A stretch of DNA of 64,000 nt from Tetrahymena thermophila SB210 (taxonomy: Eukaryota > Ciliophora > Oligohymenophorea > Hymenostomatida > Tetrahymenidae), in assembly GCF_000189635.1 (NCBI RefSeq), contig NW_002476426.1:744001-808000 (forward strand), given 5' to 3'. Within the stretch, counting starts at the first letter, position 1, and the number at the start of each line of letters is the position of its first letter. The position numbers were made by a program, and so were the translations under genes. The notes beneath the pieces were generated by a model. That model worked only from the letters and a program-made list of their open reading frames with translations, was not told the origin of the DNA and searched no databases. Shown in pieces: positions 44,999 to 58,348 of the stretch.

Positions 44999-47900
44999 TC
45001 ATTTCTTATTTTTCTCTTAATTTTACTTATCCTCTTCTTCTTCTAACTGTTATTCTTCATCAGTAACCTAAATAAATACATCTTCGATAGTAGGATGGGA
45101 AATTCCCCAATCTTCTATCATTTCGAAGAAGCCTAGAGAATATCTCATGTTTTATTAGTCCATCTAAAAATCAAGATCTTGAACTCTTGATTTGTCTATC
45201 ATTAAATTAGACTTAAAGAATGTGCTATCTAAAACTTCTTCTGAATTCAACTTATTTTTGAGAGGAGATTCATACAACTCAAACATCTCGAATATTTTTT
45301 TTACAACTTATTTATCTGGCAATACAAAGATCATACTACCACTTGACTCTTTTAAGAGTTTTATTGTAGGGAAATTCTAATTTAAAAATTTCTAAACCTC
45401 TTCACTGTTAACAGTAGGATTTTTAATTATTAGATGCATTCTGTATCCTCCTCCATACAAATCTTTTAACTTAAGACTAGTTCCTATGGCTTAAATTTAT
45501 CCAGAAACCATAATAGCAATACGATCGCTCAATACATCAGCCTCTTCCATTGAATGTGTTGTAAGAATAATTGATTTATTTTTACGAATAGCTTATATCA
45601 AATTCCAAACTTCTTTCTTACTCTTAGGATCCATTCCTGTAGTTGGCTCATCTAATAAAATAACTTTTGGATTTCCTTAAGCAGAAATAGCCAATGATAA
45701 TCTACGCTTCATACCACCAGAGTATGTTCTGCTATATGCATTAGCAACATGCTCTAACTAAACCATTTTTAACATTTCATTGCCAATTTTATCAATATAC
45801 TTAGGGTTCATTCCTTTTATTCTAGCAAATAAAGCAAGATGTTCTAAGCCTGTTAAATCATCCCATAAAATATCGAATTATGGACAAATACCAATTATTT
45901 GCCTATTATAAAATATAAATTAGAATATAGCAAAAAATTATAAAATTATGATCGATTGATTACCTAATCTTTTCTAATTCTTCAGATAAGCTATAGTTAT
46001 TAACAACAACGCTACCACTTGTAGGGTTCAAAAGCCCACATAACATATTTAAAAGAGTTGTTTTTCCTGCTCCATTGTGACCTAATAAGCCTAAAATTTC
46101 ATTGTTGCCAATCTCTAAGCTTAATCCTCTAACTGCTCTGATGATATTAGGTTTTTTGAAAATAGATCTTTTTTCAATAAAGTTCTTTTTTATGTTGAAA
46201 ATTCTCAAGCCATCACATTTTTCATCTTTGAAGAATCTATTTCTGACTCTTTCTTCTTCTTCCTATTTTAAATAAAACAAATTATTAATAAATGATGTTT
46301 TGTAATAAGAAATGGAATATTAAGTAACCACCTAATTACAAATTATTAAAAATTAGATTTTATATCGATTAATAGAATATTATCTAACCATCCATTTTTT
46401 TTAAATAATAATTTGTTATTATGTGTATTTATTTATATTTAAAGAAGGTATTGTTACATGAACAGTAAAATATCTTTGGTTGTTTGAAATTCTGCTTTAA
46501 TCATTTAAATAAGATTAGGGTCTTTGACTACTACTTTCAGGTTTTTCATTTTATTCAAACAAATAAGATTAACTTTATCTTTTTAACTGGCGGATATTAA
46601 AAACACCTCTCCAATAGCTTGGAGTGAATAGGAAGTACCATGGATGACTACTACCTCTATTGCTTGAAATAATATGGTCGAAATACCAAGTTAAAACGCC
46701 ATAAACGAATGACATAAGTAAAAGAAGAAGGAAACTTTAAAGAGGGCAAGGAGCTTCGAAATTTATTCCTCTTTCTTAACCCTTAAGAGTATCGGTGATA
46801 TCTGACCAGGTATATCCTGAACCACGAGTCCATACAGATGCTTGGGAATCAAAGTGTATACCAGATTTCTGAGAAATAGCAACAAATATAAGGGTATATT
46901 AGAAAGGAGAATACATATTTAAAAAGAAAACAAATAGCATAATCCAAGCAGGCCTTTCAGTGTTATATAAGTATGGAATAATAGCATCCGGTTTACTAAG
47001 GAAAAGTTCAATAACAACAGCAAATAAAACGAAACCATAACTAAATGAGTAGCTTTTATTAGTGTTTGGCATAATTGTAGCAATAAAATAGCCAAAAACT
47101 TACATTGAGAGAGTAAAAAAGAAGAATAAGAAGAACAATATGAAAAAAGGCGTATCGAGGAAGAAATCGAATTAAAATATCAAGGATGTAACAATTTGTA
47201 AAATAGAAATAAGAATGGAGTAGGTAATACTAGTCAAAAACCAGCTTAAATAAAAAGCTGTATGACTAACACCTTGAATATTAAGACCAGCACGAAGACG
47301 TCTTTGCTTTTCCATAACAATATCACCTTGAATTTACACAAACAAGTACATTGGCATAAGGAAGTAGTAAAAGGCTCCCATCTGATTAATAATATTAAAG
47401 CCGTCATAAAATCTTGAGGAAGGAAATGCATAGCTTTAATTAGTAATATTAAATCTAATGAGTTTCATCAAATTTTCATCTACTTTGCTATTTTATTCAT
47501 TTGAACCCAATAAAGAAGAAGGATTATTATCTTATTCATAATCTTCTAATCTTATTCCTTGCTCATAATTAATTATTGCACTATCCAACAGAGCTTTTAG
47601 AGTAATAAGCCAGCCATCTTTAGGGAAGGAAAAACTACTTACTGTATCACTTTACTGCTCATACATTTCCCATGTATTATTATACACTATTGTGTAGAAG
47701 TAACTTTTTTAGATAGTATCAATAGATTTTCCACCGTCATAAGTAACATTTCCATCCATCTAGAAATTAGCCTTTCTACAGTCTACTCTTATCATATCAC
47801 TCTTTGTACCTAATCTAGGTATTTCCATAAAAGTATCAGAGCAAAATACTATACCATAATCAAAAAGACCTTAGTTACTAGAAGTATTAAAATACTTTAT

Positions 47901-48464
47901 GTATTTGTTATTGTACTCAGCTCCATCTTAAGCTGAAAGAACGTTTCTGAATTCTTTGGTACGGTTCATTTTATTGACCTTTGCCACAAAATTGATAGCA
48001 TAATCAATCCAAGGTGAAGCATTTTCATTCCCAATAACTCCATAACCAAATGTAAAACAATTATCAGGATCATCAGAATACTTTGCGCAAGGAATGATTG
48101 GTTACATTGGATGTAAAGGGGGACTTTTATCTGAGTGCTAGGTTTAATCATCAGCTAGATATTAAAAACCTATTATAATTGAGCAGATAATTAAAGGACC
48201 AAACAAGATGAATAGAAGACTTTTAAGATTTCTTTTTTGAATAATGAAATTCTTCCACAATAGAATTTTAGTGTGCTACCAAATACCAGGGAATTCACCC
48301 ATCAGATTAGATTTATTTAAATTAACTTCACTCTCAGCTATGCTCTACTCATTTGAGTTTGATCTTTACCCATCTTATGCTTCTATCAAATACTGCTAGA
48401 GATCATTCTTGCTTTCTTCTATTTCTTTGTTCTCTTCCTAAGACTAAAAAGTATTATTGGACAT
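44999..48464 (-). CDS. Half-size ABCA-type ABC transporter
   Basis: The gene is read leftwards from ATG 48464-48462 (MSNNTFQSQEENKEIEES) to TGA 45001-44999, about 1,050 aa. It has one intron near 45902-45962 and a longer unresolved non-coding stretch of about 200 bases near 46265-46490. The topology is one transmembrane domain followed by one nucleotide-binding domain. TM1 is about residue 80 (LFILFGPLIICSIIIGF). A large extracytoplasmic loop with cysteines follows, then five or more TM segments. The ATPase has Walker A GHNGAGKT, an ABC signature YSGGMKRRLS, Walker B VILLDEPTTGMDP and a switch His in TTHSMEEAD. All ATPase motifs are intact. The tail is acidic and Gln-rich. ABCA proteins usually export or flip lipids. 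A full transporter would need two halves, so it presumably dimerises. Confidence 0.9.
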
Positions 48465-49797
48465 ATTTTATAAAAATAAGATTCACTTAAATTAATGTAA
48501 ATTATTATTTTTTTTTTTGCTAATCTTTTTTTTTTGAAGATTATTTAAATCTATTATCTTATTAATTTTTTACATTTTATCAGACAAGTTTTTTTTGTAT
48601 TACTATCTTTGATTACAATATTCATAAAAACCCTCAGAAAATTAAAACGCAAAGTGCTTTTAAATTTTCTTCTGAATTATCAACTATTTTTAAAATATAA
48701 TAAATTAATTACGCAAAATGAGTCAGAAATTACTATTAAAAAGAAAATAATTCAATTTTCTCAAGTAAATTTGTAACAAAAACATTTTTAAAGGTTAAGG
48801 TAAGATTTGTAGAGTATTTTTGATGAAAAATATCTATATTTTAATTAAGTTCTCCTATAAATATTTGTATTTTTAAAAATTTAGATAAATAACTATTATG
48901 ACTAATCAAAAGATAAATTTAAAATTAAAGATTTATGATTAATCATTTTTATTAGGCATACAAATTAAAATGACAAATTTCAATGAAATGCTTTCAGTAA
49001 AGAAATTAATAAAAATTAAGATTATAGTTTAAAAATAATTCTACATCACTTAAAGATCACTTAAAGGTGAAATATATGTTAAATAAAATGTAAGTATGAT
49101 TTAAATTTGAAAGAAATAAAAAAAGCTAAATATATATTTTTTTCTGAATAGTTTTTCCTGAATTTTAATTAAATTTTTATTATTTCTTGTTTTAACAGAA
49201 TTCAAAGGTGTTTTGATATATTAATAGATATTCTTTAATTAGGGAATAGCTAATCTTTACCTATTTAAAAAAAAGATGAATTTATTTTTTTAATCCTTCC
49301 TAATATCATCAGAATTTTTATCAGCTATATATTATAAGTGATCAGATTGACTATTAAGTTATAAGAAATTAAAAAGACTTAATAGGTTGAAATTAGATCC
49401 ATTTAAACCACAAAATCTTTTATAAAATATAAAAGGAATAAATTTGAATTTACAATTATAAAAGTATTATTTACAAGTATGTAATAGATAAATTTAGAAA
49501 TTTATTTTAATTTTATTTAAATTATTTGAGTAAGATTTATTTAGATTTGGAAAATTAATTTCATTCGTTTATTATTTTATAAATATTTTTGCGATAAAAT
49601 ATTAAATTTTGTATTTCTTGCTAAGAAAATTTGATAGAAGATTTAAATGCTTAAATTTTATAAAATTATTTTGAGAAAATATTTTTATTATTTAATATTA
49701 GATAGATGAAAGGTAGATTTTTCAGTTTCTGATTTTTAACTATTTTTATGAGTTCCAATCAATTATTTTTTGTTTACTAATTATAATTTTGGTTGTA
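48465..49797. other. Intergenic gap, no gene seen
   Basis: About 1.3 kb lies between two minus-strand genes. TGA is frequent in all frames, and there are poly-T runs near 48510-48530. Nothing recognisable is present. Confidence 0.5.
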
Positions 49798-52700
49798 TCA
49801 AGAAATAAATTTTTATTAGTTTTATCTATCTCTCTAACTAAATTAAGCAGTAGCTTATTGACTTTTTAATATATCATTCAGCTATGAGTTGTTGTTATTA
49901 TTGTTATAAACCTATGAATAAAACATGGAATCTTATGAGGAATTCCTATTAAATTTTTTATTATAATCAAGGTTTAAGTCTCTCTAGCTTTTTTATGTTT
50001 GGAATCCGTTCACAAGAGCCTGATGAGGAGAAGTAATTTCACTTTTTAAAGTTTTTAATTCGTTTGTAGATATAACTTTGTTTTTAATATCAGAGTAGAG
50101 ATTTTCATTTTCACTGATTCTTCTCACTAAAACCTATTAAAGTTAAGCTTTACTTTTATAAGCTTATGCTTTAGGCCTAAAATCTATAATATGGGCTGAG
50201 TTAATTCGATTTAAACTTTTATTTGAATTGTCATTTTAAGATTTATAACTATTTTTATTGGAATTTTTAAAATTTTTTACTTAAATAAAATATTTTACTA
50301 TTTTTTTTCGTCATCTTCTTAGTCACAATTTACTTTATATTGTGATAAATTTAATTAACTCTGCAAATTTATACTTAATGTTAAGTCTTTTTATTTTATT
50401 GAATCAGAGAATCTCTCTTGAGTTTGATCTGCAATAGCAGCCTGATCATTTATAAAAAAAAATATATCAATTATATAATTCTAGCCTTGATTCAATTATA
50501 AATAAGAGGAGAGTGTTTAATAAATTTATTTTAAAATATTTTAAGGAAGAATAAATTACTCTGTCTATAGAATGGCTACTATTTTTACCATTCACAAGTA
50601 TCGATTTAAGGGGTGTTTTCTCTCCTGTATTTACTGCATTTATTGAAACATTATTGCTAATAAAAAAAAAGTAATTTTTAATATAGTCTTCTGATAAAAA
50701 AATTAGAATTTACCTAAATTATATTTTCTTTTTTGATTTAGGAGTGTTTGCTTAAGATTAAAATGGTTTGGTTAATTTAGAATTGCTATTTGAAAGATTA
50801 CTGGATTAAAATTTTTCTTTTGAACGAGATTTAATAGTTTAATTTGTTCCTATGCATTATTTTATTTATTGATGCAAGGAAGAGTAGCTTATACTTTATT
50901 TTGTATTTTATATTAGTTGCATATCCCTTATACTTTATTCTTAAGTGCTTAGCTTTGAAAAGGGAGAAGTATCTAAATGAAATGAGGATTTGCGCTCTTT
51001 TAGCTCAGTTCTTTCTAAATGCCCAATTTATTCGTTTAAATCTTACAAATTTTAAATTAATTACTGCTTTTATAGACTTATTTCTTATTAAACAATTTTT
51101 TATTTTTCCAATTATTTTTAAATTATTTGCTTGCTTTAAAGCTTCACATAAGATAAGTTTTTTTACTTGGAAGAAGTTTGGTCTAATTATTATATATTTG
51201 CTTACTAAAATTTTTTAGCTGCTTATTTATCTTAATCTGAGTCGAAGGCTTATGTACTAGAATCAGACTCTTGTTTTTTGAAATTTTAGAGATTTTTATG
51301 ATAGTCTTGATTCGCAGAATAAAAATTATGGTCTAAATTTTTCATTTATTATTTTTCAATTGGCGAAACGTCTGTAGAATTAATTTCTTGGTTGCCTTTA
51401 TGTTATGAAATGAGACTGTTATATATTTTAGCATAAGATAGCATGTTTGATTGAGGTCTATCAGAATTAGATTTTAGAAATAGAGTCTTGTTGCTATTAT
51501 AATTTAGTTAATTATTTTATTGTTGCTTTTTGAGACTGTTAATACTACATATTTCATTATTAGTACCTTATTGAGCATTATTAGAAATAGAATTATTTGA
51601 AGATTAAGAAAAAAATAGAGCTTATTCATTTTGGTTTTAGTTTTCATTTGCTATTTCGCTTGGTCTTTAAGTTTTTAAGTACCCTCTTTTTGGTGAAGAT
51701 TACTATGATTAAACATTAGATAATTATATTAAGTTTATAGAATAAGGTCTGCTAGGCTAACTTTCGTACTAGCAAACACTGTTTGATCTTATTAAATTTT
51801 ATGAAAGATTGCTGCTACTACTCATGTTATTGGTTTATTATTTTTTTGTGTTTTTTGTTATCTATGCTGACATTCTTTTGCTATTTATCAAGTTATTTTT
51901 ACTCCCATTTTGTAAAAGTTATCCAAATTCCTAATCACAGTCAATTTGTTTCTTTTACTAATGTTGTGAAGAAGTAATTTTAGAAGGAGTTTTATTTTTA
52001 TTTGAAGGAGTGATGCTATGTGAGCTATTAGAAACTCCTATTCTCTCTGAAACAACTAATTCTCTTTACTTATCTACCTTCCCATTTTGAATGAAATTAT
52101 TTTTTTATACAAATACAGTACTAAAATTGCCCTAATTTATAGAATTAGCACTCATTTTACTATCTCGTTTATTGCTGGTATTGAATTCGTTTTATTTTTA
52201 CTTTTAAATTTATTTATTGTATTAGTTAAGTAAAGCATAATTTGTTTTTAATTTAGAATCTTTATTATTGCAATTATTTGAAGATAAATCTGCCTTAGAT
52301 CTGTTAGATTTGCTACCATTTTCTCTATCAGAGTTAATTTAATTCCTTTTCTATTCAGATGAAATATTTACAGGTATTTTCTATATGAACTTTTCATTGT
52401 AAATAATAAATTTTTTTTCTACTGATGAAATATTTGCAGAGCTAACTCTTTCTTAACTATTTTCTTATTTCTACTTATTTGCATTTACGTATCCAGGATT
52501 TATATAGACTTTTTATTCAGTTTACTGTTGATTGTTATCTAAAAGTGAAGATGCCCTTATCAAATTTTTTATACATTATTGCTATTAAGATTAAGATTGG
52601 CTATTATTTGAGCGGTTTTTACCAACGGAAGAACTTCTCTCTTTCTATATACTTGAATTCAATGAATTTTGGTTTTAAGATTTTTTTCTTTAAGTACTAT

Positions 52701-53317
52701 TTGAACTATTTCTCTTAATCTATGTCATTAAATTTTCGAACAGCTCTTTCTTTCTTTTATTTAACAAAATAAATAAATCATTTTAAATATTCTTAAATCA
52801 ATAAATAAATAGCCCACTAATTCAAATTATTCACATTTTATATTGTTTTTTTATTTAAATTTTTTAATTATCATTTTTTTTTTTAGCAATAACATTTGCT
52901 TGGAACTTTAAAAAAATATTCATCTTATTTCTATTAAAATAAATATAAATTTTGTTTTTTTTGATATGAATCTTAATTTATAGTATAATATATTATTTTT
53001 TAATACCTGTTCTCAAACAATACTGCTGCCTCCTCTTCATTCAACTTGCTAAGTCTTACAAAATTATCTTACTTTTAAGAAACTTACAACCAAGTATTAT
53101 TATTCCCATCTTCTATTTAAGTTCGCTAAATTACCTAAGATTTTATGAGATTATTTTTCAAGCTTAAGTCTCCATCAGCTTAATTTTCCTCCTACTAAAC
53201 TCTATTCCTTGTTAAAAAAATAAATTTTTAAAATTGAATTTATTAGTGAGTTGGTACAATCTAATAAATAAGTATTATTAAAGATATTAATAGTTACTAA
53301 TGCTTGACTGCGATCAT
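49798..53317 (-). CDS. Gln/Asn/Ser-rich protein, function unknown
   Basis: The gene is read leftwards from ATG 53317-53315 (MIAVKHQ, split by an intron) to TGA 49800-49798, about 1,000 aa. Early exons encode a mixed polar segment ending KLNEEEAAVLFENR; an intron of 200 or more bases follows (about 52760-53010). The remainder is a long stretch of Ser, Asn, Gln and Lys, with repeated short motifs (ANISSVEKKF, then VNISSEQ) and basic-hydrophobic islands. A Lys/Gln helical stretch, KQIIQKQLEKQKIVQQE, lies in the last third. Many glutamines are TAA/TAG. I see no catalytic domain and no membrane segment. Several short introns near 50440-50720 are implied by frame changes. It resembles the gene at 5731-12770 in composition but not in its N-terminal domain. 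Confidence 0.7.
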
Positions 53318-54839
53318 ACTCTTAGTAGATTTTTTGTCTTCTAATAAGTTTATAATAAATAATAAAAAATTAAATAACTTTATGACAGAATAAGAAAATA
53401 TTTTAAAAAATAAATATAAAAGCAATTATTTTTATATAAAATACATGTTAACATACGAATCCAGATTGACCTAGAGATTAAATTCTGTTAGTGTTTTTAA
53501 TTTTGTAGAAAATAATTATTTTGCAGTTTTCTTGTTACTACTATTATTATTAATTACTTCTATTAAATATTTCTTTCTTTGTAATTTGATTGATTCTTTT
53601 TTATTTTATTTTTTTTCATTTAGTTTTTCAATGAAAACTTCTTTTACACACATGCACAGATATATAAATAAGCAAGTCATTTTTTCGTATTATTAGAAAC
53701 TCAAAAAAAAAAATATTGTTTTACAATACAAGACAACATTTATCTAATAGCAAATTTTTATAAATGCAATTTCAAAATAATAAGATATTTGCTATCCATC
53801 AATCTCCTTCCTAAAAAAGAAGACAAATATTAATAAATTTAATAATGTATATTATATGTTTTGTAAATAATATTCTATGGTTATTTCATCACTAAAAAAT
53901 TTATCCAAAAAGAAGTAATTAGTATTCCTTACTAATTCAATAAATTTAACCATAAATACTTAAAATATTTAAAGAATTAAATCCATTAGATAAACTGTAA
54001 TTATTTTTACTAATTTGATGAATTAATAAAATAAGTGATTGATTAATCTATTTTAATTCTAGATATTTTTATAAATTTAAAAATAATGCATACTAATTAT
54101 CTTAATTTACTTTAAAATTATTCAGTATTTTACAATTTTAATTTAAAAATATGGAATAATTTTATACCAATCAAAATTTATTTAAGATGAATGTATGACT
54201 AATTGCATTTATTTAAATGTTGTTTTTCAGTTAGAGTTGTTAAAATCCAACCTATACTATTTTCAAACAAAAAGAAAAACCAGTAAACACTAAAATTTAT
54301 ATGTTCAATGGTTTAATTTATTACCATAATTCCTTAACGAAATCTAAATAAAATTTATGGAAAACTATTTAAAAGTAGCAAACCAATTAATTATTATTTT
54401 TTCATAAAATTATTTAAATCTAAAATAATTTTAATGTTTAAAAAGTTAAATGTTTCCATATTGTAAAGAATATAAATAGACTTTTAAAATCTTGATAAGA
54501 AAGTATTTTATAAATAAATATACGACCTTGCAAATAGAAAGTGATATTTAGACAAAAATAGAACAACGAAAGCTTTAATTTAATTGATATATTGAATTAA
54601 TATCTACTGATGAAATAATTTGTATTGATTATTAAATAAATACTTAAAACCATATATATTTATAGTTTTAGTAACTATAAAATTTTTTGAAGTTTAAAGT
54701 TTCTTGTTTTAATTAAATTAATGAATGTTTTCATATCACAAATAATTATATAATTTCTTTCAACAAGAAAAAATTAACAATATATAAAAAGAATATTACT
54801 TATTTTACACCAAAAATAGCAGAAGAATAGTATTTATTG
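53318..54839. other. Intergenic gap between divergent genes
   Basis: About 1.5 kb lies between the starts of the Gln/Asn/Ser-rich gene (minus) and the kinase gene (plus). Two promoters are expected here. The sequence is A+T-rich with no ORF or distinct repeat. Confidence 0.55.
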
Positions 54840-56815
54840 ATGAGTAAAGTTATAGAAAACTATGTCTTAAAAGAGGTTATAGGAAGTGGATAGTATGGAA
54901 AAGTTTTTAAATCTACCCATTAAAAGACAGGATAAGTCTTTGCAGTAAAAGTTATAAAGTTAGAGAAATTCAAAAGCGTACCAAAGCTCCATGAGTTTAC
55001 CAATAATGAAATTCAAACACTAACAAAACTCAATAATCCTAACGTTATCACCTTCATAGAAATGCTTCGTACTTCTAACAATGTATACCTTGTTTATGAA
55101 TTTTGTAATGGTGGAACATTAGAAGATATTATCAAAAAGAAAAAGTTTTTGAATGAAAAAGAAGCTCTAGTTATTTTTTAACAGATATTAAATGCGTTTA
55201 AGTCACTTTTTAAAGAAAATATTCTTCATAGAGACTTAAAGCCCTCAAATATATTGCTTCATGATGGAATTATTAAAGTTGCTGACTTTGGTTTTTGCAA
55301 AACCCTACTCTCTCCTTAGGATTTAACTTAAACTATGGTTGGCTCTCCTATTTACATGGCTCCTGAAATCCTTAAAGGAAATAATTACAATATTAAGGCA
55401 GATATATGGTCTATGGGTGTTGTGTTGTTTGAAATGCTATTTGGATTTTGTCCTTATGAAGATAAAACTATTGCCCGTCTTATTGGGTAAATTGATACTA
55501 AATTGCTTTAAATACCTAAGAGCATAAATCCTATATCCTCTAAAGTTGAAGAATTACTTTATAAAATGTTAACGGTCGATCCTGCTAAGCGTATTGAATG
55601 GAATACATTGCTTAACTATCCTTTATTTGAAAAATCGCCTATCCTAAACCAACCTTCAGTAAATATTTAAATTATGATTAAAATTGAACTTTTGTAATAA
55701 AGCCATTAAAGATAGATTTACATTTTTACCCATCAACTGTAATTTATCTATAAATAATAGTTCATTAATCAAATCTAATTTTATTTTAAAAATTAACTCA
55801 GCTAAGTAGCGATAATTTTAAAAATAATTCTTTATCAATTTTTCAATTTAAGATATTAGTTTAAAATTTAATTTTAATTTGTTTAAATTAAATAATTTTA
55901 CTAATTTTAAAATAAAAGTTGAATATTTAGACTTAGCAACCCCAGTTGCAACAACAACAATCAGTTAATAGTCCATTGATCGCTAATTAAAATCTTTAAA
56001 ACTTTGGTAATAAGCCTTTTACAGCTGCAAACACCATTGGAATACAGCAAGGATAGTAACCTTAACAGTAGCAACAGCAACAGTAATTAATACAAAATAA
56101 TGCTAATGCAAAGAAAAAAAATGATGTTTTGGATTAAATATAAGCATCTAAGTTTTAGTAAGTTAAAAATTTTGTGAACATTCGTAACAAAATCCTTTAT
56201 CAAGTGAAGGCTCTCAATAATATTTTAGAGATAAATGTTGAGGAACAAGCTCCAATTCTCAGTTTTATGCTGATGAAGAATGTTTCAAACTAGACGGAAA
56301 ACTTGAGATCTTAGATTAGCTAGTACTGCATTTAAGAATAAGAAAATCAATAAGTTTAGTAGTTCTCATAGATAGTTTCAAAAGAAATAGATTTTGTTTA
56401 AAATTGCTTAGATTCATTTAAAGAAGAAATAGACAAGCTTATTCAGTATAATATTTACTTCTCTAGCAATATAAATTTGAAAAAAGAATAGACATCTATT
56501 GGTGTTGACTATGAATATTTTAAGCTTTGCTTAATTAAATACATAGAAGCTATTAAAAATAAGTATGGATTGAATGATTTATCTTAAATTTCTACAAGTA
56601 CCTCTCTCCTGAAATATGCATAACACCTAAATGAAATTCTTAATTGCTTTTTAATTGATGATTATTTTGAGAACTAACTTGACCCTAAGTATAATGATCT
56701 TGATAATTAAAGCAAAACTTCAGATATGACCTCTATAACTCCTATAATTTAATATAAAATTGATTTAGCTAAATCCAAACCAAAGCCTAGTGATAAATTT
56801 TATCTTTACGGATGA
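54840..56815 (+). CDS. ULK/Atg1-like protein kinase
   Basis: There are two exons, 54840-55658 and 55931-56815 (intron 55659-55930), 567 aa in all. Exon 1 is a complete Ser/Thr kinase domain with the glycine loop IGSGQYGKV and the ATP-binding Lys in FAVKVIK. The catalytic loop is HRDLKPSN, the metal-binding motif VADFGFCK, and the activation segment ends in GSPIYMAPEIL. The pattern, especially DFGF and GSPxYMAPE, fits the ULK/Atg1 (unc-51-like) family, whose members start autophagy or act in ciliary assembly. Exon 2 begins with a Gln/Asn-rich linker (PQLQQQQS and a Gln run). It goes on to a mostly helical C-terminal region of about 200 residues that may be the MIT-like targeting domain of this family, though that is inferred. 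All catalytic residues are present. Ciliates have several such kinases, so orthology to one human gene is not claimed. Confidence 0.88.
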
Positions 56816-58348
56816 TTAAAACCTTCTGAAATTACTAACAAATAAACTTGCTTTATTGCTAAAATCTGAATTTAATAATCAACCACTAACCAATAACTGA
56901 ATTAAATAAATATAAATTAAAATTTGTCAGTCAAAAATTTTAAAAGCTTGTTTTAATATTTACTACTTTAAGATAATAAATTAATTCGTTTAAATATTTA
57001 TTTATGTATTAGCATTAAATTTACATTTTAAAATATTTGAAAGTAATTAAATTATTTTATCATATTATTTTTTTATTAAAATTCATTTTATTTTTTATTT
57101 GATTAATCATTGTTTATTCACAATTCTAATGCATGCAATTATTTAAAGGTAATTTTTTGATATTATAACTTTGCTAAAAAAATCAAAATAAATAATTTGT
57201 TTTTTTATAACCTGATTAATAATATTTGAAAACATTCCCATTCAATTAAGATGTTTAACCGTAAAAATATGAAAACATCATTTAATTTGATATTTAGTTT
57301 TTTTTCCAAAATAATAATAAAGGAATATTTCATTTTTTTACAAATTAAGCAATTCACATCAATTTTTTTGGTGAAGAAAATAATCAATTTATTTTTTAAG
57401 ATATTCATTCATTTTTATCTTCTGTTAAAAATAATTATTTTTCTAAGTAGATTACTAATAGAGTTTGATTTTTTAATCGAAATATTATATAAAAAAAATA
57501 GTTATAAATACACATAAATCTTTTTCATAAAGTTAGAAAGCACAAGTTATTTAATATAAAATTTTTGTTATAAAAAACAAATACATTTTATTTTATCAAC
57601 ATTTTATTGTGTTTTTTATGAGATGATTTAAAAATTTTTTATGTCTGAGTAGAAAAATGAATATAAAATTAAAATCATTAGAAAATATATTAGAGAAGAA
57701 AGTATCTTAATACTTCTTCAGATTCTAAAGTTTATTTTCTATTGACATTAAAATTTGATAAATTAATAGAAATAGCCACGATAAATATCCATTAAGAATG
57801 AAAAGCATTTAACTCAAAAATTCATATCAGTTTTAAGTAGAAATTTATAAAGTTTACTATTAAATTATGAAAACAAAAAAGAATAATTTTATCAATAAAA
57901 TATTCTTTTATTTTATTTTAGGCTAAAATCAATGATTTAAATAAAAAAAGAACAAGTAAACATGTTAATAGATGAATGTAAGTAAGTATCTTAGTTTTGG
58001 GTTCTGCTAATATTAGTTTTTATTTTCTATTGCTTGTAGAGAAACTTTAGAATGAACCACTAAGGTATTATTTACAATAACTTGAATGCGTCGAATTATA
58101 ATAATTGTATCTTAGAAGTACTTTTAAATGATGAAATGAAATAAATTCTTATTTGTTTATTTTTTTTTTTAAATTAGTTATTTATTTATCTGCTCTAAAT
58201 AAATCTTTAAATAATTAATAACTAACTCTTAAAAACAAAAATCCATTACATCTAAAAGTTAATTTGAAATTATCTATTTACTAATAAATATAATAGTAGG
58301 AATAAGTAATACAAACAAAATAGATAAATAGCCGATAAAGTTCCATAA
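56816..58348. other. Intergenic gap with small open fragments
   Basis: About 1.5 kb of A+T-rich sequence. Weak, short open fragments occur (an ATG near 57642 giving about 40 codons, and an 88-codon low-complexity ORF at 57251), but none resembles a family or has coding composition. Nothing can be supported. Confidence 0.5.

Noticed and set aside
50844-52718. Plus-strand hydrophobic ORFs in this interval
   Set aside because: They are antisense to the Gln/Asn/Ser-rich minus-strand gene; their Leu/Ile/Phe richness comes from reversed Asn, Lys and Gln codons.
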